Assembly: GCF_014898055.3 (NCBI RefSeq)
Contig: NW_023601104.1
Span: 67,873,106 to 67,937,105, forward strand
DNA from: Talpa occidentalis
Taxonomy: Eukaryota; Chordata; Mammalia; Eulipotyphla; Talpidae
Length of the DNA: 64,000 bases
Reading direction: 5' to 3'
Of the stretch, positions 1 to 12,407 are shown piece after piece; position 1 is the stretch's first letter; each line of letters begins with the position of its first letter. Under the pieces are notes generated by a model. The model was not told where the DNA came from. It searched no databases and saw only the letters and a list, made by a program, of their open reading frames with translations. A program made the position numbers and the translations under genes.

Positions 1-2938
1 CTTGATGTGCAAATCACGTAGTGTTTCGCCTATATTTCCTTCTATTATTTTATGGTTTCAGTCTTTGTCTGTTCTTTAATCCATTTTGAGTTGATTTTTG
101 TGTATGGGTGAGGTATTGGTCAAGCTTCATTCTTTTGCATGTAGCGACCCAGTTTTCCCAGCACCATTTATTGAACAAACTTTCTTTGCTCCAATGCATA
201 TCTTGCTCCTTTGTCAAAATAGTTGACCATAAATCTGTGGGTTTATTTCTGGATTTTCTATTCAATTCCATTTGTCTGTATGTCTGTTCTTGTTCCAATA
301 CCATGCAGTTTATGATTTTGATTATGTTTGTAGTATAGTTTGAAGTCTGGGAGTGTGATGCCTCCATTTCTTCTCTTTTTTTCAGTAGAGCTTTGGCTAT
401 TCGGGGTTTTTGGTGATTCCATATGAATTTCATCAATAATTGTTCATTTCTTTGAAGAATGCCATTGAATTTTGATTGGAATAGCATGAATCTGTATATT
501 GCTTTTGGTAGGTGGCCATTTTAATAATGTTTATTCTTCCAATCCATGAGCAGGGGATGTCTTTCCATTTCTTTGTGTCTTCTTCTTTTCTTTTAACAGT
601 GTTTTATAGTTTTCTTTGTATAGGTCCTTTACCTCTTTGTTAGATTTATTCCCAAATATTTGATTTTTTTTGTTTCATAATAAAAGGGGTGGTTTTTTTG
701 ATTTCTTCTTCTTCAGATTATTGTTTGTGTATAGGAAGGCTACTGACTTTTGCGTGTGATTTGTATCCTGCCACTTTACTGAATTGATTGATGAGTTGAA
801 TTAGTTTTTCTGTGGAGATTTGGGGTTCTCTATGTATATTATCATATCATCTGCAAATAGTGATAGTTTGACTTCTTCTTTTCCTATTTGGATTCCTTGA
901 TGTCTTTCTCTTGTCTTATTGCTCTGGCTAGGACTTCCAGTATTATATTGAAAGCAGTGGTGAGAGTGGACATCCTTGTCTTGTTCCAGATCTTAATGGA
1001 ATTGCTTTCAGCTTTTCACCATTGAGAATGAACTGGCTGTTGGCTTGTCATAGATGGCCTTTATGATGTTGAGGTATGTTCCTTGTATCCCAAGAATTCA
1101 AGGGCTTTTATCATGAATGGGTGTTGCACTTTGTCGAAAGCTTTCTCAGCATCTATTGATATTATCATATGATTTTTATATTTCTTTTTGTTGATGTGTT
1201 GGATAACGTTGATTGATTTTCGGATGTTAAACCATCCTTGTGCCCCTGGAATGAATCCAACTTGGTCGTGGTGAATTATCTTATGGATACATTGTTGGAT
1301 TCTGATAGCTAAATTTTTATTGAGGATTTTGCATCAGTTTCATTAGGGAGATTGGCCTATAGTTTTCCTTTTTTGTGTTGTCCTTATTCGGTTTTGGTAT
1401 TAGTGTAATATTGGCTTCATAGAACGTGTTTGGTATTGTCCCTTCCTTCTCAATTTTTTGGAAGAGTTTGTGAAGGATAGGCACTAATTCGTCTCTGAAT
1501 GTTTGGTAGAATTCATTTGTAAATCCATCAGGTCCTGGGCTTTTGTTTTTGGGGAGGTTTTTAATTACCATTTCAATTTCGCTGCTTGTAATTGGTCTGT
1601 TTAGGTGTTCTATTTCTTCTTTATCTAGCTTTGGGTGATTGTAGAGTTGTAGGAATTTGTCCATCTCCTCTAGATTGTTGAACTTGTTTCCATATAACTG
1701 TTCATAGTAGTTACTGATTATTCTTTTGATTTCTGCTGTGTCCGTTGTGATTTCTCCTCTTTCATTTATGATTCTGTGATTTGTGCTTTCTCCCTTTTTT
1801 CCTTTGTGAGCCTGGCTAGGGGTTTGTCTATTTTATTTATTTTTTCAAAGAACCAGCTCTTGGTTTCATTGATCTTTTGGATTGTTTTTTTAGTTTCAAT
1901 TTCATTTATTTCTGCTTTGGTTTTTATTATTTCTTTTCTTCTACTGGTTCTGGGGTTTTTTTGTTGTTCTTCTTTTTCTAGATCTTTGAGCTTCGAGATT
2001 AGGTTGTTTCTTTGAGTTCTTTCTTGTTTTTTGATGTGAGCTTCTATTGCTATATATTTTCCTCTTATTACTGCTTTTGCTGCATCCCATACATTTAGGA
2101 TATTGGTGTCCTCCTTGTCATTCAATTCAAAGAATTTTTTAATTTCTTCTTTGATCTCCTCGTTAGTCCAGTGGTCTTCCAGTAGTGTGGCTTTTAATCT
2201 CCATGAGGTAGGATAGTTCCTTGCCTTCTTTTTATGATTTATTTCTAGTTTGATGCCTTCGTGGTCAGAAAAGATGGTTGGTATGATTTCAATCTTGGTG
2301 TATCTGTTGATGTTTGTCTTGTGCCCCAGTATGTGATCGATCCTGGAGAATGATCCGTGTGCGCTTGAGAAAAATGTGTACTCCGTTTTTTTTGGGTTTA
2401 GTGTTCTATAGATGTCTGTTAAGCCCAAATGCTCTAGGTCCTTATTTAGAGCTTTAGTTTCTTTACTTATTTTTTGTCTTGTTGATCTATCCATTGTTGT
2501 AGTGTGTGTTGAAGTCTCCCACTACATATGTGTTTTCTCGATGTCTGTTTTCAGAGAGGACAACAGTTGTCTGATATATTTTGGTGCTCTTTTTGGTTTG
2601 AGTATATGTTAATGAGTGTTATTTCTTCTGAAGTATTGTCCCCTTAATCATAATGTAGTGACCATGGGGTCTCTTTTATTTTTTGAGTTTGAAGTCTGTT
2701 TATCTGATATAAGTCAGCTGTTCCTGCTTTCTTTTTTGGCCCATTTGCTTGTAGGATTGTTTTCCCATCCTTGACTTTGAGCCTATTTTATCTTTTGTAG
2801 CTAAATGTGTTTCCTGGAGACAGCAAAAGGTGGGTTTTGTTTCTTAATCCAGGCTGCAACTCTGTGTCTTTTTATTGAAGAGTTTAGTCCATTTACATTT
2901 AGAGTTAATATTGATATGTTAGCATCTGTATTTGCCAT
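1..2938 (-). pseudogene. L1 ORF2 (endonuclease/reverse transcriptase) remnant
   Basis: Remnant of the L1 ORF2 protein, which nicks target DNA and reverse-transcribes L1 RNA. The expected start codon is at 2936-2938 on the minus strand. Recognisable open pieces remain: an endonuclease part and linker at 1766-2494, including the SRIDH catalytic motif, a piece before the reverse transcriptase at 1317-1664 ([12 protein letters not shown]), and a C-terminal piece at 50-487. Between them the frame changes repeatedly at single-base deletions and insertions. It cannot encode a full protein, and the last ~290 codons lie beyond the window edge. Confidence 0.92.
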
Positions 2939-3014
2939 TATGTTTGTCTTTCCTTTGATTTTATTATTTATTCTTTTAATAACTTTTTTTTTTTTTTTTG
3001 GTCTTCTTTCGTTG

Positions 3015-4038
3015 TTATTCGTCCCTCTGAGGTTCTGGCTTTAGGATCCTTGTAGTATTTTTTGGAGTGGGGTTTAGTCGCCATGAAATTCCGGAGTTTC
3101 TCTTTGTCTGGGAAGGTCCATATTCTTTCTTCATGGAGGAAGAGAGCTTTGCGGGATAGAGTATTCTTGGTTGGCATCTGTTTTCTTGGAGTCTGTTGAC
3201 TATGTCCCTCCACTCTCTCCTTGCCCGTAGTGTTTCTTCAGAGAAGTCTGATGTCAGCCTGATTGGCTTTCCTTTGAATGTTATCTGTTTCTTCCCTCTT
3301 GTCAGCTTCATTATTTTTTCCTTGTCCTGGATTCTTGGGAGCTTTACTATTATGTGTCTTGCTGTGTTTTTCCTTTCGTCGTGGAAGTTGGTGTTCTTCT
3401 TGCTTCTTGTATATCAATTTTCAGCTCCTTCTTCTCATTTGGAAGTTCTCTTCAATTATATCCATGAATATTTTCTCTGTTCCTACATCTCTCTCCTCTC
3501 CTTCTGGAATTCCTATAACTCTTATATTTCCTTTCCTCATGGAGTCAGATAGTTCTCGAAGTCTTTCTCATTCTTTTCCTTCGTACTTTCTCTTTCCTTT
3601 TCTGTTTTGGTTCTTTTTATTTCTGTGTCTTCAAGATTACTTATTCGTTTTCCATTTCATCTATTCTGCTTCATTGCTTTTCCCAGAGTTCTTTAGTTCC
3701 TCCATTAATCTTTCCCTTTGATCTCCTGCATTTCTCTTACTTCCCTCTTTAGGGACTCAATTTCCTTCTTCTGATCTATCACTTTTTTAATCATGGCAAT
3801 TTAAATTCTCTTTCTGGAAGGCTCAGAAGTTCTTCCAAGTTGCTGTCGTTGCAATCTGGGAGTGGTTTTCTTTTTGTGGTGGTGCTTCTTTCTGAGGCGT
3901 TGTTAGGTTGCGTGTGGTTCTTCTACTCCCTACTGTCTGTTTTCTAATTTGTCGTATGCGTTGGGACACTGTGTTGCTCGGACTGACTGACATCTTGGGT
4001 GAACTTCTCCGCTCCCCTCTGGCTCTTCCAGGAGCCAT
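3015..4038 (-). pseudogene. L1 ORF1 (RNA-binding protein) remnant
   Basis: Counterpart of the intact ORF1 at 17196-18266. The start codon would be at 4036-4038 and the stop at 3015-3017 (minus). The C-terminal domain signature KGKPIRLTSDFSEETLRARR is readable at about 3015-3311, but the frame is broken upstream and just after it. The coiled-coil segment has a single copy of the 14-residue unit that is doubled in the other element. Nonfunctional. Confidence 0.9.
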
Positions 4039-5262
4039 CTCTGTCTTCTGGGGGAGATTTCTGCTGGTTTTAGGCAGTTTTACTGAAGAATGTCCCTTCT
4101 TCTCAAATGGCGAAGCGGGATGCAGTCCTGCGCCTCCGGTTTCAGGCACACTCTTCTGCGCACCCGGTCTGCCCCGGACGGTGTGCCTGCTCCCTCTGTG
4201 GGCTCAGACTGCTGGTCGGAGGGGCCTGGCGTGGAATAACTTCCCAGCTGGCCACTGGGTCTCCAGAAACCTTCTGCCCTTTTCAAAGCAGTCTTAAGAA
4301 ATGTCCTGTTTTATAGGGTGTTAGTGACTTTTTTTTTTTCCTGGTCGCTAGGTGGCGCCAGAGATCTCTCCTATTGTCCTTGGGGGGCTGTTTTTCGCCT
4401 CCCCCCACCCCGTGGGACAGAGAACAGAGCGGGAATGGTAGGGTACACCTCAACAGCTTTGGGGTGCTGTGTCTGCCTTGTGCCCCACCGTCGTGGAGAA
4501 ACCACGCCCCGAATTTTCGTGCCCCGGGTCTCAGTTCAAAGCCCTCAGTTCCAGGACGCGGGCTGTAGCCCAGTTCAGTGGCGCGGGAATGGCGCCTTTT
4601 GCACCCCGCTCCCGTGCCTGGGCGCCTGGTTCCTGCTCACTCAGGGAGGGACCTTCACCTCAGTGAGGACCTCCGTGCGTCTCCCCGCAAGCCTAGGTCG
4701 TCTCCCCGCAAGCCTAGGTCGCAGGCGCGTGGACCTGGGCAGCCGCGATCCAGGTCTGCACTTGCTTTTCAAGTGTGCCGAGTGCGCCCCTTTCCGCGCA
4801 GGCTTACCGGCAGCCCGGGCTGTGTGCGCATCTCCCGGGGTCTTTGTTCTTCTCTATTGGCACCAGGAGCCGTTCGCTCACCGCCGCCGCTGCGGATCCT
4901 GCAGGGTTCGCCTCAGCTCCCGTTCACGGGGTGTGGTGGCTGCAATAGTTCCTTTCCACGCACAGTTCCGCTTGCTGTGTCGTTTGTTCTTGTGGGCCGT
5001 TTTGGTTTGTTGTTTCCTCCTCTCTGCCGGTCGGTGCCGCCTCTGCGGGCGGGGGAGGGGAGCAGGGTTCTGCGCTTCCCTCCCTTCTAGTCCTCTTTTA
5101 TGGCCACTTTCTTCTTCGGGTAGTTTGCTGGATGGAGCACCCGTTTATCTTCCGTGTCCCAGTTCTCACTGGGACCTGCCGCTTTTCCTCCCTATTAACT
5201 TTTTTTAATGGGAGATCTTACTCGCAGCGTCTCCTCGCCGCCATGTTGCTCCGCCCCTCTCC
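4039..5262 (-). promoter_or_regulatory. L1 no. 1 5' UTR / internal promoter
   Basis: GC- and CpG-rich stretch between ORF1 and the 5' end of the L1, the usual place of the internal promoter. A YY1-type site lies at 5237-5247, close to the expected transcription start. A 21-bp tandem duplication occupies 4678-4719 (two copies; the second L1 has one). Long open frames on both strands here are by-products of high GC content. Confidence 0.75.
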
Positions 5263-5653
5263 TATTGAATCACTTATAATTTATTTAATCAACCTCATAT
5301 TAGATATTTAAATTACTTGCAACTTCTTGGCATTAAAAAGTAAGGGACATTAAGTATCTTTATCTAAACAGGAAATATTGCATCTAATTGATTATGTGAT
5401 TAAGATAAATTTGGAGCATTAATATCACCCAATAAATGAATATGAACATTCTGGGCTTTTGATACATATTTCCTAATGGCTTTTCAAATGGATTATACCA
5501 AATTGAACTTCCCCAAATAATCCTGGCGTTTTTTTTTATATATATAACATTTGATAGGTCTTTAAAAGAGCATTTTGCTTATTTTAATTTCTTCAATTAT
5601 TAATAAGCAATCTTACTGAAGTTGGATAAGTGTGCATTTTTAATTTTTTATTA
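5263..5653. other. AT-rich stretch, nothing recognised
   Basis: Low-GC DNA between the L1 5' end and the next SINE. I see no gene, splice-site pair or recognisable repeat. Confidence 0.5.
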
Positions 5654-5668
5654 AATCTCTTGTTTTTC

Positions 5669-5970
5669 TTTTTTTTTTAAAGATTTATTTATTTATTTAT
5701 ACAAGAACCAGGGTACAGGCCAGATGCGCGGGAGGGTGAGAGGACTCACCAGAGACAGAGTGGGGAACAAAACAGGCAGACTGATGAAATACACTGCTGA
5801 GGGGAGCAGTGGTATACACAGTGAAATACACTGTTGAGGGCGAGACAGGAGAGGTATGCTGTGCCATGTGGGATTCTCACCAGCTGGCGGTGATTAAACC
5901 CACTCTGCAGAGGATGCAGACAGCTTCACAGTGTTGCGCTCAACCACCTGCACCACCAGGGGAGGCCCTG
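5669..5970 (-). mobile_element. tRNA-derived SINE (type B head)
   Basis: Minus-strand copy: head (gggcctcc..., reverse-complemented) at the right end and AT-rich tail at the left. It is flanked by near-perfect 15-bp TSDs AATCTCTTGTTTTTC (5654-5668) and AATCTCTTATTTTTC (5971-5985). An internal duplication of a 'gaaatacactgytgagg' segment (about 5787-5836) makes this copy longer than its relatives. Confidence 0.9.
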
Positions 5971-5985
5971 AATCTCTTATTTTTC

Positions 5986-6485
5986 AACTTAGAAGACATT
6001 ACCATCTCAAAAGAATGTCTAGAATAGCAAACTTCTAGCTTATATTTGAGGAAGAACGAGGAACCAAAGATTTTTGGGAATACTCAGATATCTATGAATG
6101 ATCCAGAACAGAGATGGAATATTTGTACACTATATGGTGGCTTTGTTCTTCCTTGTCACCTTCACATTAATTGGCAGATGTCCCTAATTGATCAGGGCAC
6201 TTTCTCTCAGTGAACTTAGTTGTGACCTCAGAATTCTCTCAACACCAGCTTCTACCACTATGAACTATTGTGCCTCTAAGTTGGTACTTGAGGTGAAACC
6301 AGTATGGTTCTTTAGCCCATAGTATAGCCTACAATTCATTGGGAAAAGACAGGCAGGAAACCTATGATGTTACATTACCGCTAGACTCTTCCTCCAATCG
6401 AATCCTCTCCCATGTATCTATCATAGAAATCCAGTAATAGCTACACACAGATTTCTCTGTATGTAGTCCTTTAATAAATACAATG
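5986..6485. other. Unique sequence, nothing recognised
   Basis: About 500 bp between two SINEs with no long ORF, no clear splice signals and no repeat that I recognise. Confidence 0.45.
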
Positions 6486-6495
6486 CACTTGTGGA

Positions 6496-6502
<7 letters not shown>

Positions 6503-6534
<32 letters not shown>

Positions 6535-6834
6535 TTCTAGAGGCATGTCTTATTTATTTATTTATTTATTATTTGTTTGTTTGGTTTATACATGCACTGG
6601 GTACAGTCAGAAGCGTGGGAGGGTGAGAGAATTCACCAGAGCCAGAGCGGGGAGCAGAGCAGGCAGAAGGACCGAAGTACACTGCTGAGGGGAGCAGCGG
6701 GCGGCAGGAGAGGTCTGCACGCCATGTGGGACCCTCCTCCGATGGCCGGGGAGCAGCCGGGGATTGAACCAGCTGCAGAGGCTGCAGGCAGCTTCGCAAC
6801 CCAGCGCTCAACCGCTGCGCCACCGGGGAGGCCC
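6503..6834 (-). mobile_element. tRNA-derived SINE (type B head) with long poly-T/A tail
   Basis: Minus-strand SINE with a perfect 17-bp TSD CACTTGTGGAAGTTCTT (6486-6502 and 6835-6851). The tail is a long T run (A on the sense strand) followed by TTTA repeats. The perfect TSD and long homopolymer suggest a recent insertion. Confidence 0.93.
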
Positions 6835-6851
6835 CACTTGTGGAAGTTCTT

Positions 6852-8290
6852 GCCCCTTTTCCACATCCTACATAATTTCTAGAACAGTACTGCTTGAAGA
6901 TACTTAATAAATAGCTGTTTGCTATCTAACAGTTTGTCAGGATTCTTCCTATGTCTCTTCCAGCTCAATATAAAGTCTTCCTCCAAAGTTTGCCTTTACT
7001 GTCCAACATTGTTATGTTTCTTCTCCCTTCTTATTCCTTTCTATTTCTTTTAGTGCAGCTATTGCCTTTTCCTAAAGAGACACCATTTTATGGGATCCTA
7101 AATGATCATGCTGAATGCATAAGAGGGTGACTATTATGTGGCATCCTTAGAAATGAAGAAAATCTTTCTCATGTAGACTGTCCATCTTGGAGAAACAGCA
7201 CCCTTCCATTTTACTGCTGAAGAAGGAAACAGCCAGCAAGGGGTCGATAAGGAGAGCTCCACTTTTGATGAGTGTCAGAAAGAACCAGGCTAGAGGAACT
7301 GATGAGGCGTGACTAGTCCTGCCTCCCAGTCTCTGCATCACTCTTCTGACAACATGGGCCTCCTACAACCAACCCTGACCTCAAGCAGAAAGGATTTTCA
7401 CATGTTCTAGATCATGGAAGATTCAGTGGTTCTGACTTTGCGCAAAAATCTAATGATGGAACTCCCCACATACAGTCAGCCATTCATTTATTCAACATTT
7501 TTGAGCACCTATTATGTACCAGGCACTGTAGTGAACAAGATAGGTAAGATGCCTGTAGGAGGCAATATAAGGAATAGTCTGGGGAGGGTTTAGACACCCC
7601 ACAACCTCCTTCAGCTCTCCACTCCAAATAAGTTCCTAGCCCTTCTTATGGCCAGGTTGCACACAGATCCTCTCCTATGGAAATTGGGGAGTCACCATTG
7701 GTCTGGTCCCTGCCCTAAGGGAACTTACTCAATAACTGGCAGCAACAAGTAAGCAGTGTGTAATACAAGTAGTCTGATGGAGGGCACTAATTGGTGCTGT
7801 GGATACTCAAGGACACCGAAACCACGTGTCGTGGAAGTCACATCCAAAAAGAGATTAAAACATATGACTTGGGCAGCGAATGAGGCAAGAGAATGAGTTC
7901 TATGCAGAGACTTCAGTATTTACAAAAGATAGAAAGAAAGAAAATATGACATAGTCTTAGGAGGATAGAGTAGGTGAAGGATAAGAGAACCTGCATCAAC
8001 CTCAGGACAGGAGGATGGGAGAGATGGAAAAAGAGGATGGAAAAAGGAGGATGGAAAAAGAATCTGAGACACAACACGGGGTTTGGATTCTCTCCTAAAA
8101 GAAATGGGAAGCCAACACATTGGGAACATGCAAATGAGATGAGCAGTTTGCATGCAGTTCACAAGACTACTCTGCCCACAGGGTCAAGAATGGAAGGGGG
8201 AAAGCTGAAGAGGTGGTTGACATCAAGAAGCTGCAACAAATGGTGATGTGGCTGGAGCTAGGGTAGCAGTGATGGGAGGGGAAGTGTGAG
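6852..8290. other. Unique sequence with L2/MIR remnant and a purine-rich repeat
   Basis: Mostly unassigned sequence. Around 7480-7535 the words 'attcatttattcaacattt' and 'gagcacctattatgtacc' match the shared 3' end of L2/MIR repeats. At about 8012-8060 a purine-rich motif 'aggatggaaaaag' is repeated three times in imperfect tandem. No gene seen. Confidence 0.5.
7480..7560 (-). repeat. L2/MIR 3'-end fragment
   Basis: Contains the reverse complement of the conserved L2/MIR 3' segment (gagcacctattatgtaccaggcactgt split by mutation), in minus orientation. Ancient mammalian repeat. Confidence 0.6.
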
Positions 8291-8294
8291 GGCC

Positions 8295-9000
8295 TGCAGC
8301 AGTCAAGTACCATAAACTGGGTAGCTTAAAATGACAAATGTATAATCTCACAGCTCTGGATACTAGAATTTTGTGTTTTGTTTTGTTTTGTTTTTCCAAA
8401 GATTTATTTATTTATGCATACAAGAGCTGGGGTGAGAGGATTCACCAGAGACAGAGTGAGGAACAGAACTGACCGAAGTACCCTACTGAGGGGAGCAGTG
8501 GGCCAGTCGGGAGATGTCTGCTGCACCATGTGGGTTGCTCCCTGGCCGGCCAGGGATTGAACTTGTGCTGCAGAGGCTGCGGATTGCCTCATAATGCGGT
8601 GCTTAACCCCTTGCGCCACCAGGGAGGCCCTGGAGACTAGAATTTTGAAGTGAAGGTATTGGCAGGGACACACTTCCTCTGATCCCATAGTAGAGCATTC
8701 TTCCTTGACCCTTCTAGCTTCCACACTTCCCAGTAATCACTAGCTTGTAGTTGCCCATGCAACCCACTTGGCCGCCTTCCCCTGTGTCTTCCTGCCGTCG
8801 TCCCTCTGCACATGTCTGTCCCTGTGTCCAGACTGCACCTTTTTATAAGACATCAGGTTTATTCCATCCAGGCCCACCCATATCACCTCATTTTAATGTG
8901 ATTACTCTGTAAAGACCTTATTTCAAAAAACAGTCACAGTGCGTTACTGGGGATTTAGATTTCAACATATCTCTTGAGGAAAACAATTCTACCTATGACA
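8295..9000 (-). repeat. MLT1-type MaLR LTR, interrupted by a SINE
   Basis: The segment starting 'accataaactgggtagctt' near 8309 and ending near 'tttcaacatatctcttgagg' about 8960 resembles the reverse strand of MLT1 LTRs of the nonautonomous ERVL-MaLR group. A SINE at 8374-8630 splits it, so the LTR is older than the SINE. Confidence 0.6.
8374..8630 (-). mobile_element. tRNA-derived SINE (type A head) nested in MLT1
   Basis: Minus-strand SINE with TSD TGGATACTAGAATTTTG (8357-8373) and TGGAGACTAGAATTTTG (8631-8647), one mismatch. The head carries the 'gcttaacccctt' variant (sense: aaggggttaagc), which I call type A. Confidence 0.92.
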
Positions 9001-9336
9001 GAGGTTCTTTCTTACTTCAAGTCGCAGTCTCCAGCAGATGCCCTGGGTGCCTTCTCCCCTGGCCTGCGGCCCTGTCCCCAGGTTGCAGCCCTGCCTTATT
9101 CTGAGCAGCCCTTCTCTTAAAGACAAGAAGCTTATGTTAGCCTGGGAAGTGGGATCTTTGGGACTTTCTTACTACCATTGCTTGCCAGTTCAGCTCTCAG
9201 AATATTTTGTGTATCTGAATTCCTCAGCCAAGATTCTGTCTATCCTCTACAACACTCCATTTCTAGGAGGCAGCTTTTCTGTTGCCAATAACTCTCCTCA
9301 ATGATCAGCTCTTTTCTATTTTGCAACCCCACTCTA

Positions 9337-9532
9337 TCAGTGTTTCTCAGAGTGTGGTCCACAGGTCACCTGCAGCAGATCAGTCAGAATACTATTCAAA
9401 ATATCATATTTTGGCCCACCAACCCCACTGAATCAGAACTTCTTGCTGTGGGAGTCGAAGGTTCCATGTTGCGAACTATCAGTCTTAGTAGTTTTCATGA
9501 ACACACAGGTGTGAGGATCACTACTCTACATT
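9337..9532 (+). repeat. MER5A-like hAT-Charlie element
   Basis: Begins 'cagtgtttctcagagtgtgg' and ends near 'gtgaggatcactactct', with 'cccactgaatcagaacttc' between; this is the pattern of the nonautonomous DNA transposon MER5A. It is diverged, as expected for an ancient eutherian repeat. Confidence 0.65.
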
Positions 9533-9539
9533 ATGCCTG

Positions 9540-12390
9540 CTGACCTGGCTTCCACCCAGCCTAGCTGCAGGTGTGCCTCACAGTGTAGGCATCGTTTCAG
9601 GAGGTAAAGCTGATTCTAGGCCTTTCTCCCTTTCCATGTGGCCCCATACTATTTTGGTTCAACCAGCTATTCTGAACCACCAATTTAGATCTCTCAACCA
9701 GAGGGGGAAGAGTAATCCTGAAATAAATTATCCTTCTGGATACCCAAATATTGGGGTGTCACTTAGCCTGGTAAAGACATGTGAGTACATACAACTGCTG
9801 AAAATGAGATGAGAATAAACTTATTTATTTAAGGACTCTAAGAATGGCCAAGAAAATTTAAAATCTGATGGATAAATGTCTACAACAGAATATTGAAAGG
9901 TTACATGTGTGTGTGTTTGTGTGTGTGTTTAAAAGTAATAGTGGAAATAAGCAAACGAGAGCTCTGACTGCTTCTCTCAATCTCAAAAGCTCATCCCCAC
10001 TCCACACCAGTTCTCAATCACCTGATAATAGTTTAAAAGAGCAAATCTACCTTATTCTTGGTGCTTCTGAAATTTTAGAATTGCAGGGGTTGGCTCCAGT
10101 ATAAGTGACCTATGCAATAGCTTTGAGTAGGTAAAAATATTAATTTTTTGAACTGAGTTCACATATTTGTTCTTACAATTTTCTTTAAAATATTGAGGTT
10201 TCAAGACTATTTAACCACCAAAAGAGAGTAGCCATTGGACCCAGTGCAGAAATAACACTCCTGCAATCACCAAATACATATTTCATGATGTTTGTCATAA
10301 TCCTGCCCAAGGCTCAGAGCTTTTCACCAATAGAGGAATAGCTGATCTCTCCTTAACTGGTTTGTTCTTTGTACATAAAATCCACCCATATCAGTCTTTT
10401 TTACATGTTAATAACACTATGTTATAATGGTAGAGGGGTTATAAGCACAGATGTCTGCTAGTTATTTGTAAATAAATCCTTCAGTATGTAAAATAGAATT
10501 GAGAAACTCCAAAGCAATGCTCAAATTGATAGAATGACTGGTATCACATTTAAAACAAAGAGAGAACTAAAGTGATTATTCAAATAGATTATCCCAATAA
10601 ACCAATTTGGACTTCAATTTCATTTCCTGAATATTTCTATCAAATTTTGACATTATTCACTTCACTTGCTCATTTTATAAAGATCCACCCACCATAGTTA
10701 TATTAACTTGAAAAGAAATGCTATTTCCACTTGATTTTTTAAATTCAGCAAACTTGCTTTTCTAAAATTAGCACCAACCAAACTATATGACACAGACATT
10801 TGCTATAGCTCATTAATCTGTTATTAACCCTGCTTTCATAATTCAAAAAATATTCCTTATGAATTGACACTTAGGTTTAGTACTCCACCACCCTCATCAA
10901 GTACCCTATAAAATAAGAAATACAAAATGCTGCTAGTTTCTTTTCCTCATCCATTTCAAAGGGCCTTCCTTAGGTAGAAATTAAGAAAATTTAGCTGATG
11001 AAAGTGGCTGACATTGATGTGAAAGTCAGTGGCCTTCTACACGACTCTCTACATAACATAAATAAACAGGGGAAACAAGGGGGTGCCCCATCTTAGAAAG
11101 GATGCTTCCCCATATTCCTGTTTACTACACACTACCATCTCCCTGTCCTCTTGCTGGCTAGGCTCACTCCTGCAAATAGAAATATGACTATGCTTTGATA
11201 ACCTTGCATGTATCAGAAGGAGTTACTTTTTCATCAACCACAGCAAAGTGTTCCCTCTGAAATCTAAACTGGCTATAAGAAGAAAGCTTTACCTTTTACT
11301 TCATTTCATCTTCTCTCTACACAGAACGGTCTGTTTTAAGGTACTGTAGTTAATTCAGGGATCCCAAGCTATGTAAATAATCACACCCTGCTCTAGGTTT
11401 CAGTTATATATAAATTAATCTCCTTCAGCTTTGAAAATATGTCCATTTTTTTCTTGAACACAAATAAGGGAAACAGCCTTAAACCTCTCCATAGAAGGTT
11501 GTTAGAATTTGTATGTAATAGGCAGCCTTAAAAGAACTCATTGGGACAAAGTTGAATTTTAAAAGGACAAAGTAGTATCTCTTAGCAGTTACAGCTCTCA
11601 TATCTTTAAAAATTGTGAGCTCTTGTCCTTTACATTTCTTGTTTTTTTCCCCTAATGAAACACATTGAGTTAAATTCTATTTTTTTAATGTATCTGAATC
11701 TATAGAGAAGACAATTAAGGAAAGGCCCAGAATACTGGTTCCAGTCTTACTTTTTAACCTTCAAGACCAAAACCCACCAACCTGCTTAAACTTGACATCA
11801 GACCAAGCTCCCCTTAGGACAGTGCCATGATGCAGAAGCTGTAACTGCACGAATCACATTTCATAAAACAGCATTTTGAGCACAAATCTGAATTACTGTG
11901 AGAAAGAAAATTTGTGGCATTTTTCCTTCCGTTCTGAGATTTGTTAATGATGCTTCACAATGGAGAGAAAATACAACTGTCATATAATAGCAGAATGCAT
12001 TTGTATAGAAGGAACAATGAGCTTTGTCACGCAGACAACCAATTCAATGCATAAGCATTTCAGGCTGGTAAAAGGAGGGTAGATCAAGAGGAATCCACAA
12101 CCAAGCCCTCAAGCACAAGTAGGAATAGAGCCTGATACAGAATGAGTAACATTTGAAGGTAAGCTGACTGGCAACACTGTCCCCACCATTGCAGAGTGCT
12201 GGAAGTCTACAGGAAAACATTTAACTAGTAGCAATAGTTAGAAAACAGGTCAAGATATCGTAACAATGACAACCAACCATACCGTGTCTTCAGTAAGATA
12301 GGAATGTATTTCTTTCAAACCTTTCTGTACAGAGGTAGTTTGAGTATTCTGGGGTGAGTAGGAGGCTTTGCTTCCAGGCCAGACAGAGAG
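9540..12390. other. Unique AT-rich sequence, no gene seen
   Basis: About 2.8 kb without a convincing ORF or repeat. A GT microsatellite lies at about 9906-9930. The stretch 11810-12070 has low repeat character and could be conserved noncoding DNA, but nothing in a single sequence proves this. Confidence 0.4.
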
Positions 12391-12407
12391 CAAGGTTACC
12401 TTTATTT
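12391..12407. repeat. TSD of the ATP5MJ retrocopy, left
   Basis: CAAGGTTACCTTTATTT, identical to 12769-12785 on the other side of the retrocopy. Confidence 0.92.

Larger units (their letters stand above)
1..5262 (-). mobile_element. LINE-1 element no. 1, 5'-complete, decayed, cut by window start
   Basis: The minus strand carries an L1 whose bases from position 1 align to the second L1 of this window starting near 14127, so the last part of ORF2 and the 3' UTR lie outside the window. In minus orientation the order is 5' UTR (5262-4039), ORF1 (4038-3015), ORF2 (2938-1). The 5' end looks complete: a YY1-type motif (AACATGGCGGC on minus, 5237-5247) sits about 15 bp inside the end, as in L1 promoters generally. 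Both ORFs are broken by many small indels, while most of the rest matches element no. 2 closely. The TSD cannot be tested because the 3' end is missing. It belongs to the same young family as the element at 13085-19907. Confidence 0.95.

Noticed and set aside
4318..5208. 296-codon plus-strand ORF
   Set aside because: It lies antisense to the L1 5' UTR in GC-rich DNA where stop codons are rare. There is no domain, and the equivalent region of the second L1 does not keep the frame.
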